The notes: generated by a model from the letters alone, not told the origin. A DNA stretch of 5,170 nt from Weeksellaceae bacterium (GCA_028694715.1 JAQVKJ010000120.1:1-5170); one strand, 5' to 3'; numbered from the stretch's first letter, positions 1 through 5,170 are shown. Program-made: numbers and translations.

Positions 1-255
1 GATTATGCAACTGTATTTCTTGCCGCATATTATGAAGACGCTGATACCGAAAACCTTAAAAAGGCAAAAAACTATCTCGAACAATCATTGAAAGCGGACA
101 GTAAAAACTCAGATACAATGTATAAACTCTCGATTGTCAGCATGAACTTGGGAGATTGTAAAAACGCAAGGAATTATTTAAAATCAGCCAAAAAGCAAAA
201 CAATCCCAATATTACTGAAGCTTTCGAAGCTGAGCTGAGCCAAAAATGCGATTGA
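1..255 (+). CDS. TPR-repeat protein, C-terminal fragment (5' end outside window)
   Basis: An open frame runs from the first base to a TGA at 253-255 and gives 84 residues with no start inside the window, so this is the C-terminal end of a longer protein. It is helical and fits two tetratricopeptide-like units. The first covers about residues 2-37 (AAYYEDADTENLKKAKNYL, then a Lys-rich turn). The second covers about residues 38-71, with the typical L-x-x-G-D-x-x-x-A pattern in LSIVSMNLGDCKNA. A short charged tail ends in QKCD. TPR units are protein-interaction scaffolds; the partner and full function cannot be told from this piece. It is Lys/Asn-rich like other Bacteroidota TPR proteins. It ends 69 bases before tnaA on the same strand. 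A likely promoter lies in that gap, so co-transcription is not required. The TPR call is moderately sure; any specific role is unknown. Confidence 0.75.
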   Translation, partial: DYATVFLAAYYEDADTENLKKAKNYLEQSLKADSKNSDTMYKLSIVSMNLGDCKNARNYLKSAKKQNNPNITEAFEAELSQKCD

Positions 256-274
256 AAAATGCGCACAGTCCTCG

Positions 275-303
275 TTCATGCTAAAAATAATTATGTAATT
301 TTG
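275..303 (+). promoter_or_regulatory. Candidate Bacteroidota-type promoter for tnaA
   Basis: TAATTTTG at 296-303 is an exact match to the Bacteroidota -7 consensus TAnnTTTG. The -33 side is weak: TTC at 275-277 is the only TTG-like triplet at a usable distance (18 bases). Transcription would start around 308-312, giving a very short A/T-rich leader before the ATG at 325. No hairpin or terminator is visible between the TPR gene and this site, so read-through is also possible. Confidence 0.45.
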
Positions 304-324
304 GATGGCATAAAAATTTAATAA

Positions 325-1701
325 ATGGAACTACCCTGGGCAGAACCCTATAAAATCAAAATGACGGAAGAAATCCGTCTGTCAAGCCGCGAAGAACGCA
401 ATAAATGGATAGAAGAAGCAGATTATAATCTGTTTAATCTCGACAGCGACAAAGTTTTCATCGACCTGCTGACCGACAGCGGAACCGGAGCCATGTCCGA
501 CAAACAATGGGCTGAAATGATGATTGGAGACGAAAGTTATGCCGGCTCCCGTTCGTTCAGAAAACTCAAGACCGTGGTGGAAAATGTATTGGGTTTCCCT
601 TATACACTGCCCACCCACCAAGGTCGGGCAGCCGAAAATGTGCTGTTCACCGTTTTGGTAAAAGAGGGAATGCTCGTTCCGGGAAATTCGCATTTTGACA
701 CCACCAAAGGACACATCGAATTCCGAAAAGCACAGGCCATCGACTGTACGATTGACGAAGCCTTTGACATCAACGACATGCATCCGTTCAAAGGAAACAT
801 AGATTTGAACAAATTGGAGCAAGTCTATAAAAACCACCCCAAAGAACAGATTCCATTTTGCCTGATTACGATTACCTGCAATTCTTCGGGCGGACAACCG
901 GTGTCCATTGCCAATATCAAAGCCGTCAAAGAATTGTCTGACCAATACGGAATTCCTGTGTATTTCGATGCAGCAAGATTTGCGGAAAATGCTTATTTCA
1001 TCAAAGAAAGAGAAGAAGGATACAAAGACAAATCCATCAAGGAAATCGTAAAAGAAATGTTCTCTTACGGCGAAGGTTTCACCATGTCGGCCAAAAAAGA
1101 CGGTTTGGTGAATATCGGTGGAATTCTGGCATTGCGAAACGAGGATTTGTACAGAAGTTGCGGAAATTTCGGCATCATTTACGAAGGTTATCTGACCTAC
1201 GGCGGTTTGGCCGGTCGGGATTTGGGCGCGTTGGCGCAAGGTTTATTGGAATCCACCGAATACGATTATCTGAAAAGCAGAATCAACCAAGTGGAATATT
1301 TGGGTGAAAAACTGATTGCATTCGGAATTCCGGTTCAAAAACCCATTGGCGGACATGCGGTTTTCATCGATGCTTTGAATTTTCTGCCAAAAGTCCCGAG
1401 GGCCGAATATCCGGCGCAATCGTTGGGAATTGAATTGTACTTGGAAGCCGGCATCCGTGGGGTGGAAATCGGAACTTTGCTCGCAGACCGCGACCCCGAA
1501 ACCCGTTTGGATCGTTTTCCGAAATTGGAGCTGCTCAGATTGGCGATTCCGAGAAGAACCTACACCTTTAAACACATGGATTACATCGCCGTGGCATTGA
1601 AAAACATTTATGAACGCCGCGATGAAATTACTTCGGGTTACCAAATCGTATGGGAAGCCGATATTCTTAGGCATTTTACGGTGAAGTTGCGAAGGGCTTG
1701 A
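325..1701 (+). CDS. tnaA: Tryptophanase (tryptophan indole-lyase), PLP-dependent
   Basis: The product is 458 residues, close to the family's 455-475, and should convert L-tryptophan to indole, pyruvate and ammonia in the cytoplasm. It belongs to the beta-eliminating lyases of the aspartate-aminotransferase fold. Visible sites include the PLP Schiff-base lysine K258 in MSAKKD, D215 (FDAARF) for the pyridine nitrogen, R101 (HQGRAAE), Y72 (GDESYAG), N186, and R405 (LLRLAIPR) for the substrate carboxylate. G53, E70 and N263 match the monovalent-cation site. Tyrosine phenol-lyase is the main alternative. Three discriminating positions argue against it: D125 (Thr in phenol-lyase), I382 (Arg in phenol-lyase) and H450 in LRHFTVKL (Phe in phenol-lyase). 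The start at 325 is chosen because MELPWAEPYKIKM fits the N-terminus of Bacteroides-type tryptophanases. Two in-frame stops (TAATAA) directly precede it, so no longer start exists. I see no tnaB permease gene next to it and no Trp-containing tnaC-like leader peptide. Confidence 0.93.
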   Translation: MELPWAEPYKIKMTEEIRLSSREERNKWIEEADYNLFNLDSDKVFIDLLTDSGTGAMSDKQWAEMMIGDESYAGSRSFRKLKTVVENVLGFPYTLPTHQGRAAENVLFTVLVKEGMLVPGNSHFDTTKGHIEFRKAQAIDCTIDEAFDINDMHPFKGNIDLNKLEQVYKNHPKEQIPFCLITITCNSSGGQPVSIANIKAVKELSDQYGIPVYFDAARFAENAYFIKEREEGYKDKSIKEIVKEMFSYGEGFTMSAKKDGLVNIGGILALRNEDLYRSCGNFGIIYEGYLTYGGLAGRDLGALAQGLLESTEYDYLKSRINQVEYLGEKLIAFGIPVQKPIGGHAVFIDALNFLPKVPRAEYPAQSLGIELYLEAGIRGVEIGTLLADRDPETRLDRFPKLELLRLAIPRRTYTFKHMDYIAVALKNIYERRDEITSGYQIVWEADILRHFTVKLRRA

Positions 1702-1914
1702 GTATCGGATTGTCAGTAGTAGCTTAAATTTGAATGAAAGAATGTTGGGGGCTGAATGAATGTTGCCCAATGTAGTGGGGCGGAAGCGGGGAAGAATTTA
1801 TATGATTAATTTTGCCTTCAGTGATACTTGCAAGACATGGTGACACAGCTTGTACTTTGAGTGAATATGTGGTCAATAATTCATCCAACATTTAAAATAA
1901 TTCATTCTAATTGC
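1702..1914. other. Non-coding gap between tnaA and the CBS gene
   Basis: I find no supported gene or RNA here. It holds two exact TAnnTTTG matches (1725-1732 and 1807-1814) without convincing -33 partners. It also has a G-rich patch at about 1746-1791 with three runs of four or more G. The inverted repeat TTGGG/CCCAA in 1745-1770 (5 bp stem, long loop) and a TGCAAG/CTTGTA stem around 1829-1853 are both weak. Neither is followed by a T run, so no intrinsic terminator for tnaA is supported. Confidence 0.5.
1731..1765. repeat. Short imperfect direct repeat downstream of tnaA
   Basis: TGAATGAAAGAATGTTG at 1731-1747 recurs as TGAATGAATGTTG at 1753-1765, that is, the same word with a four-base gap. 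It is small and could be a replication-slippage product. No function is evident. Confidence 0.4.
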
Positions 1915-1922
1915 TACATTTG
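1891..1922 (+). promoter_or_regulatory. Candidate promoter for the CBS-nadK pair
   Basis: TACATTTG at 1915-1922 matches the Bacteroidota -7 element TAnnTTTG exactly. TTTA at 1891-1894 is a weak -33 candidate, 20 bases upstream. Starts normally fall some 5-10 bases after the final G, which here is about 1927-1932, at or on the ATG codons at 1929 and 1932. If this promoter is used, the transcript is leaderless or nearly so. It also makes the in-frame TTG at 1911 unlikely as the translation start. Confidence 0.5.
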
Positions 1923-1928
1923 TATCAA

Positions 1929-2585
1929 ATGATGATAGCCGAATACATAAGCAAAGATTTTGCGCCGCTTAAACCTTCCGAAACGGTGGCCCGTGCAATG
2001 GAGCTGGTCGATAAATTTAATTTGACCCACATAGTTGTACTCAAGGGCTCCGAATCTGAGGGAAATCTTTCGAAAGAAACCTTGGAAGAATACGAGCCGG
2101 ATACCCTTCTTTCTGACTTAAAAGAATTTTATGAAGTTTTTTTTGTAGAAGAAAAAGCTTCATTGCTTGACGCCATTCAGATTTTTGACCAACACACTGC
2201 CAATGTGCTTGTGGTGTTGAATGCGCAGCAGCAGTTTGTGGGTTTGCTGATGTTGGACGATGTGATTTCGGGCTTGTCGGCCATGCCACTGATCAACGAG
2301 CCGGGTTCTGTTATGATAGTTGAGATTCCTCAGAACAAGCTTTCATTCAGTGAGATTTCCAAAATCGTGGAGAGCAACAATGCCAAAATCACCGGAATGT
2401 TTGTCGTAGCCTATCTCGAAGACAGTGTGCGTGTAGCGGTCAAACTCGCTTCCGGCAATCTCACTTCGGTAGGAGAAACCTTTGACCGTTTTGATTACAA
2501 AGTGGTCTATAAATTCTTCAGAGATGAGAAAGAAGAGCTGATGAAAGAACGCTTTGAACAACTGATGAAATACTTGGATTTATAG
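1929..2585 (+). CDS. CBS-domain protein with ACT-like C-terminal region, partner of nadK
   Basis: The product is 218 residues, soluble, with no signal peptide or membrane segment. Residues about 3-60 form a first CBS-like half (AEYISKDFAPLKPSETVARA, then THIVVL). Residues about 68-118 form a clearer second CBS motif (LLDAIQIFDQ, NVLVVLNAQQQFVGLLMLDDV). Residues about 126-196 show an ACT-like beta-alpha-beta pattern (GSVMIVEIPQNKLSFSEI, then ITGMFVV, VRVAVKL and a VGETFDRFDYKV helix-strand). A charged helical tail follows. CBS pairs usually bind adenine nucleotides and ACT domains usually bind amino acids or other small effectors; no ligand is shown here. The frame stays open back to a TTG at 1911. 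I choose ATG 1929 because MMIAEYI aligns in length with the MTIKDYI start I recall from relatives, and because the -7 element overlaps the upstream codons. ATG 1932 is equally possible. The stop TAG abuts the nadK ATG, so joint translation and a joint role are likely. A regulatory role on NAD kinase is inference. Confidence 0.85.
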   Translation: MMIAEYISKDFAPLKPSETVARAMELVDKFNLTHIVVLKGSESEGNLSKETLEEYEPDTLLSDLKEFYEVFFVEEKASLLDAIQIFDQHTANVLVVLNAQQQFVGLLMLDDVISGLSAMPLINEPGSVMIVEIPQNKLSFSEISKIVESNNAKITGMFVVAYLEDSVRVAVKLASGNLTSVGETFDRFDYKVVYKFFRDEKEELMKERFEQLMKYLDL

Positions 2586-3467
2586 ATGAAAATAGCAATT
2601 TACGGATTAAGGGCTTCGTTGGAGCAAAAATCACTTTTTGAAGAGTTTTTTAACAGAATAGACTTGAAAAACATCGAAGTATTCATCTATACCCGATTTG
2701 GCGAAGAGCTGAAAAGCGTATTCGCTCTTCCTGTCGAGAAATACAAAACCTTCGATACCAACATAGAACTGCCTGATTCACTCGACTTTTTTTTCACTTT
2801 TGGCGGCGACGGCACCATCCTAAGTGCTGCAACAGTGATTCAGGACAGGGGATACAAAGTGATTGGAGTAAACACCGGTCGATTGGGATTTCTGGCGACC
2901 ATCAATTCAGAATCACTCTTTGAAGCCTTGGATGAAATCCTGAACGGTGAATATATCATCAGCAGCCGCTCGTTGATTGCGGTGCATTCTGATGAGGTGG
3001 AAATCGATTTTCCGTTTGCACTGAATGAAATCACAGTGACCCGCCGAGAGACGACCAGCATGATCACCGTCGAAGCCTGGATCAACGGAGAATACTTGAA
3101 CAATTACTGGGGAGACGGTTTGATAGTTTCCACCCCCACCGGCTCGACCGGTTATTCATTGAGTTGTGGCGGGCCCATTGTCCATCCGGGCAATCAGGTG
3201 TTCATTGTGACCGCCATTGCTCCCCATAATCTGAATATAAGGCCTTACATCATTTCGGATGACAATGAATTAGATTTGAAAATTGATACCCGCGAAGACA
3301 GCTACTTTCTGTCGCTGGATTCAAGGAACATCGCACTGCCGTCCCATGTGAAATTACACCTAAAAAAAGCTGATTTTAAAATAAATATTGTGGTCCCTAC
3401 TTATATGACATACCTCATCACTCTCAGAGACAAGATGTTCTGGGGTTCAGACAAAAGAAACAGATAA
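2586..3467 (+). CDS. nadK: NAD kinase (ATP-NAD phosphotransferase)
   Basis: The product is 293 residues, the usual length, and phosphorylates NAD to NADP in the cytoplasm, the only known de novo source of NADP. The fold signature is complete. A Rossmann-like N-terminal domain carries GGDGT at 73-77, with the essential Asp75. Next comes NTGRLGFLA at 96-104. The second domain has N147-E148 (ALNEI) for NAD binding. The glycine-rich segment 176-201 (GDGLIVSTPTGSTGY onward to GGPIVHP) contains Asp177. The C-terminus LRDKMFWGSDKR is characteristic of Bacteroidota NadK. Its ATG follows the TAG of the CBS gene with no spacing, so translation probably depends on ribosomes finishing the upstream gene; no Shine-Dalgarno site is visible. 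It ends in TAA, 139 bases before the barrel gene. I see no hairpin terminator after it, only T-rich sequence. Function is certain at family level. Confidence 0.96.
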   Translation: MKIAIYGLRASLEQKSLFEEFFNRIDLKNIEVFIYTRFGEELKSVFALPVEKYKTFDTNIELPDSLDFFFTFGGDGTILSAATVIQDRGYKVIGVNTGRLGFLATINSESLFEALDEILNGEYIISSRSLIAVHSDEVEIDFPFALNEITVTRRETTSMITVEAWINGEYLNNYWGDGLIVSTPTGSTGYSLSCGGPIVHPGNQVFIVTAIAPHNLNIRPYIISDDNELDLKIDTREDSYFLSLDSRNIALPSHVKLHLKKADFKINIVVPTYMTYLITLRDKMFWGSDKRNR

Positions 3468-3470
3468 TAA

Positions 3471-3488
3471 AACTTTTTTCTTAATTTT
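3471..3488. repeat. AT-rich direct repeat, copy 1
   Basis: AACTTTTTTCTTAATTTT recurs at 3552-3569 with one difference in 18 bases. This copy begins just after the nadK stop and runs into the putative -33 element at 3487-3490. The low complexity weakens its significance. Confidence 0.45.
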
Positions 3489-3529
3489 TGTTAAAGCATA
3501 TAGCAGGCTACTATATTTGTTTATATTTG
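3487..3529 (+). promoter_or_regulatory. Promoter with tandem -7 elements, upstream of the barrel gene and uppS
   Basis: TTTG at 3487-3490, a 21-base spacer and TATATTTG at 3512-3519 match the Bacteroidota -33/-7 promoter at both elements. This makes it the best promoter in the window. A second TATATTTG lies at 3522-3529, exactly ten bases (one helical turn) downstream, but has no -33 at a proper distance. Initiation near 3525-3535 would leave a 5' leader of about 70-80 bases before the ATG at 3607. It suggests that the barrel gene and uppS can be transcribed independently of nadK. Confidence 0.6.
3498..3514. promoter_or_regulatory. Dyad in the promoter spacer, possible operator
   Basis: ATATAGC (3498-3504) and GCTACTATA (from 3507) form an inverted repeat. 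TAGC/GCTA is perfect around a central AG, and the arms continue as ATA/TAT after one extra C. ATATAG/CTATAT (3498-3503 with 3511-3516) is an alternative pairing. The dyad fills the spacer between -33 and -7, where a regulator could block polymerase. The site is short and AT-rich, so chance is possible. Confidence 0.3.
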
Positions 3530-3551
3530 TCGCTTAATAGAAAGTATATGC

Positions 3552-3569
3552 AACATTTTTCTTAATTTT
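3552..3569. repeat. AT-rich direct repeat, copy 2
   Basis: AACATTTTTCTTAATTTT is the second copy of the 18-base word at 3471-3488, with its start 81 bases downstream. It lies in the predicted 5' leader of the barrel gene. A TTG follows at 3573-3575, but no -7 element is found at the right distance, so it does not make a second complete promoter. Confidence 0.45.
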
Positions 3570-3606
3570 CCGTTGATTTTCTTGCATATCTATTCTAAAA
3601 AAAAAT

Positions 3607-4440
3607 ATGAAGAATATACTTTTTTTAACCTTGGGGCTTTTTTTTACACTGTCTTTTGGACAAAGACATGAAATAGGGGTTTTTGTTGGAGGTGCAAATG
3701 TAATCGGAGACATCGGAAAGTCGAATTACATTAATCCTGCGCCGGTCCCCTATTTCACAGCTGAGAGAATAGGGAGGGTTGCATATGCATTTGGCGGAAT
3801 CTACAGATTCAATGTGAATCCCTATATGGGTTTCAGATTCAATGCCTTGTTCAGCAGGGTCATTGGTGCCGACTACTCCGCCCCAGAGCAATACAAAAGA
3901 AGAAGAGATTATACATACAAAAACAATATCTGGGAAGCCTCCATTGTATTCGAATACAACTTCCTGAACATCAACGATTATGATGGCAGCAATCATTCGC
4001 CTTTCATCTTTGCGGGCTTCGGTGCTTTTATGTACGACAAACTGCTTTATGATGTGAACCATAGTTTTGGCAGGGACGAATTCGGAGTGATTATAAATCC
4101 GCCGTTCATCCATACGGAAATTGAAAGCAGCTCAGAAAAGCAGACCATGTTCACCATGCCCTTTGGCGCTGGGTACAAATACAAATACAGGAATTTTGTG
4201 ATTGCAGCCGAAGTAGGTTTCAGATACACCAAAACCGACAATCTGGATTTTAGTTTTTCAGATGAATCCGATTTTACCTTTACCGTTGAACCCGGACTAA
4301 ACCCCGATGAGGTGAATATGCTGAACAGCAACATCATCAAATCACGGCAGGTAGGCAATACATCCAACTACGATTGGTATGTTTTCACAGGTCTGACGCT
4401 TACATATACTTTTGGAAGGCCCCCTTGTTACTGTAATTAA
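3607..4440 (+). CDS. Outer-membrane beta-barrel protein, DUF6089 type
   Basis: The product is 277 residues and starts with a clear signal peptide: MKN, a hydrophobic core ILFLTLGLFFTLSF, and likely cleavage after G18, leaving Gln at the mature N-terminus. The mature part is rich in aromatic/glycine alternating strands typical of a small outer-membrane barrel: EIGVFVGGANVIGDIG (22-37), FGGIYRFNV (62-70), MGFRFNALFSRV (74-85), SPFIFAGFGAFMY (131-143), FTMPFGAGYKYKY (182-194), NFVIAAEVGFRYTK (196-209) and YVFTGLTLTYTFG (258-270). The EIGVFVGGxNxIGD opening and the GRPPCYC ending match the DUF6089 family I recall next to uppS in Bacteroidota. Long loops at about 145-180 and 212-250 make this copy somewhat longer than those I know. 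The only two cysteines are C274 and C276 in the tail. The start is preceded by an A9 tract, usual for strong Bacteroidota starts. Its biochemical role is unknown; an envelope-assembly link is inferred only from the neighbours. Confidence 0.85.
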   Translation: MKNILFLTLGLFFTLSFGQRHEIGVFVGGANVIGDIGKSNYINPAPVPYFTAERIGRVAYAFGGIYRFNVNPYMGFRFNALFSRVIGADYSAPEQYKRRRDYTYKNNIWEASIVFEYNFLNINDYDGSNHSPFIFAGFGAFMYDKLLYDVNHSFGRDEFGVIINPPFIHTEIESSSEKQTMFTMPFGAGYKYKYRNFVIAAEVGFRYTKTDNLDFSFSDESDFTFTVEPGLNPDEVNMLNSNIIKSRQVGNTSNYDWYVFTGLTLTYTFGRPPCYCN

Positions 4441-4446
4441 ATTTAC

Positions 4447-5170
4447 ATGATTCAATCACTTACAACCAAACTCGCTAAGTCAAACTTACCCCGACATGTG
4501 GCCATCATCATGGACGGAAACGGTCGTTGGGCTCGTAAGCAAGGCTTGGACAGGACTTTTGGACACAAAAATGCGATTGAATCCGTCCGTGCTGCCATAG
4601 AAGTTTGTGGCGACTTGGACATTCCCTACCTGAGCCTTTTTGCTTTTTCCACAGAAAACTGGAAGCGCCCGAAATCAGAAATCAATTTTCTGATGAGACT
4701 GCTTTCGTCCACCATCAAATCAGAAATTGCAGAACTCCATCAGAAAGGAATACGATTGCTGGTCATCGGTGATTTGGAAAAACTGCCTGCAAGCGTTTTG
4801 AAACCACTGAAGAATGCGATAGACCTTACCCAGGACAACAAAAAAGCCACGCTGATCATTGCGCTGAATTACGGCGCACAAGACGAAATTGTTCAGGCGG
4901 TCAGAAAAATTGCTACCGATGTCCAAGATGGGAAATTGGCCGTTTCGGACATAGGACATGAAATATTTGAACAAAATCTATATACCCAAGATATCCCCAG
5001 CGTAGATCTGCTGATCAGAACAAGCGGTGAACACAGAATCAGCAATTTTCTGCTTTGGCAGATTGCGTATGCTGAACTCTATTTCACCAAAACGCTCTGG
5101 CCGGATTTCAGAAAAGAGGATTTCTTAAAAGCACTCCGTGATTATGCATCAAGAGAAAGAAGATATGGAA
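4447..5170 (+). CDS. uppS: Isoprenyl transferase / undecaprenyl diphosphate synthase (3' end outside window)
   Basis: The frame gives 241 residues with no stop before the window edge; the family is usually about 245-255, so only a few C-terminal codons are missing. The enzyme adds eight isopentenyl units in cis to farnesyl diphosphate, making the C55 carrier lipid for peptidoglycan and other envelope glycans, at the inner face of the cytoplasmic membrane. Motifs: HVAIIMDGNGRWA with catalytic D23, R27 and W28; R36 and H40; FAFSTENWKRP with S68, E70, N71, W72 and R74; and RTSGEHRISNFLLWQIAYAE with R191, R197, S199 and E210, followed by LWPDF. These align with the E. coli enzyme at a constant offset of three. 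One oddity is NYGAQDE at 141-147, where relatives usually have NYGGR. The ATG is six bases after the TAA of the barrel gene, so both are probably one operon driven from about 3487-3529. A bamA-like gene is expected next. Confidence 0.95.
   Translation, partial: MIQSLTTKLAKSNLPRHVAIIMDGNGRWARKQGLDRTFGHKNAIESVRAAIEVCGDLDIPYLSLFAFSTENWKRPKSEINFLMRLLSSTIKSEIAELHQKGIRLLVIGDLEKLPASVLKPLKNAIDLTQDNKKATLIIALNYGAQDEIVQAVRKIATDVQDGKLAVSDIGHEIFEQNLYTQDIPSVDLLIRTSGEHRISNFLLWQIAYAELYFTKTLWPDFRKEDFLKALRDYASRERRYG

Noticed and set aside
259..321. 20-codon open frame directly upstream of and in frame with tnaA, considered as a tnaC-like leader peptide
   Set aside because: It has no Trp codon and no Trp-x-Pro type arrest motif. 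The likely tnaA -7 element (296-303) lies inside it, so it would not be on the main transcript. It ends in TAATAA just before the ATG.
382..1239. 285-codon open frame on the minus strand
   Set aside because: It lies wholly antisense to well-conserved tnaA sequence, whose active-site motifs fix the coding strand. The protein is Phe/Val/His-rich with no recognisable domain.
1243..1770. 175-codon open frame on the minus strand, reaching into the gap after tnaA
   Set aside because: Most of it is antisense to the conserved C-terminal part of tnaA. It has no promoter, domain or family-like pattern.
1745..1770. TTGGG/CCCAA inverted repeat considered as the tnaA terminator
   Set aside because: The stem is only 5 bp with a 16-base loop, and G-rich rather than T-rich sequence follows.
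1746..1791. G-rich patch considered as a G-quadruplex
   Set aside because: Only three runs of four or more G are present and the first is separated by a long spacer; a four-run motif is absent.
1827..1853. CTTGCAAG palindrome and TGCAAG/CTTGTA stem considered as a small RNA or operator
   Set aside because: They are short, include a G-T pair and a 14-base loop, and have no terminator behind them. Chance is a sufficient explanation.
1911..1928. TTG at 1911 as start of the CBS protein
   Set aside because: The added residues overlap the -7 element TACATTTG, and the length from ATG 1929 fits relatives better.
3468..3490. T-rich stretch after nadK considered as an intrinsic terminator
   Set aside because: No stem precedes the T run; the sequence is better explained as promoter upstream region for the barrel gene.

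Overview
The window is about 5.2 kb of chromosome from a member of the Bacteroidota, probably close to the Flavobacteriia. Three things point there. The gene order CBS-domain protein, NAD kinase, DUF6089-type outer-membrane barrel, UppS is a housekeeping arrangement I know from that group. Starts are preceded by A-rich tracts rather than clear Shine-Dalgarno sites. Several exact matches to the Bacteroidota -7 element TAnnTTTG lie upstream of genes. All supported genes are on the + strand. I see no RNA gene, insertion sequence, CRISPR array or phage gene.

Layout. Positions 1-255 hold the C-terminal end of a TPR-repeat protein. A 69-base gap with one good -7 element leads into tnaA (325-1701), a complete PLP-dependent tryptophanase. 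Its backbone reads much like tyrosine phenol-lyase, but its substrate-discriminating residues are those of tryptophanase. A 227-base non-coding gap (1702-1928) follows, with three exact -7 matches. The last of these sits so close to the next ATG that the transcript may be leaderless. The CBS-domain gene (1929-2585) ends exactly where nadK (2586-3467) begins, TAG against ATG, so the two are probably translationally coupled. A 139-base AT-rich gap contains the best promoter in the window: TTTG, 21 bases, TATATTTG, a second TATATTTG ten bases further on, and a dyad in the spacer. It leads into a secreted outer-membrane beta-barrel gene of the DUF6089 type (3607-4440) and, six bases later, uppS (4447 to the window edge, missing only its last few codons).

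How the genes work together. CBS plus NadK looks like a nucleotide-cofactor module: NadK makes NADP, and the CBS/ACT-like partner is a plausible but untested sensor. The barrel protein plus UppS looks like an envelope module: UppS makes the C55 carrier lipid for peptidoglycan and other envelope glycans. In related genomes bamA and OmpH/Skp-like genes usually follow, which I would expect just beyond the right edge. tnaA is metabolically separate (tryptophan to indole, pyruvate and ammonia) and seems to be an insertion or lineage-specific neighbour upstream of the conserved block.

No wholly new system is obvious. The most testable candidates are the CBS/ACT-like partner of NadK, the tandem -7/dyad promoter, and the C-terminal Cys-x-Cys tail of the barrel protein.
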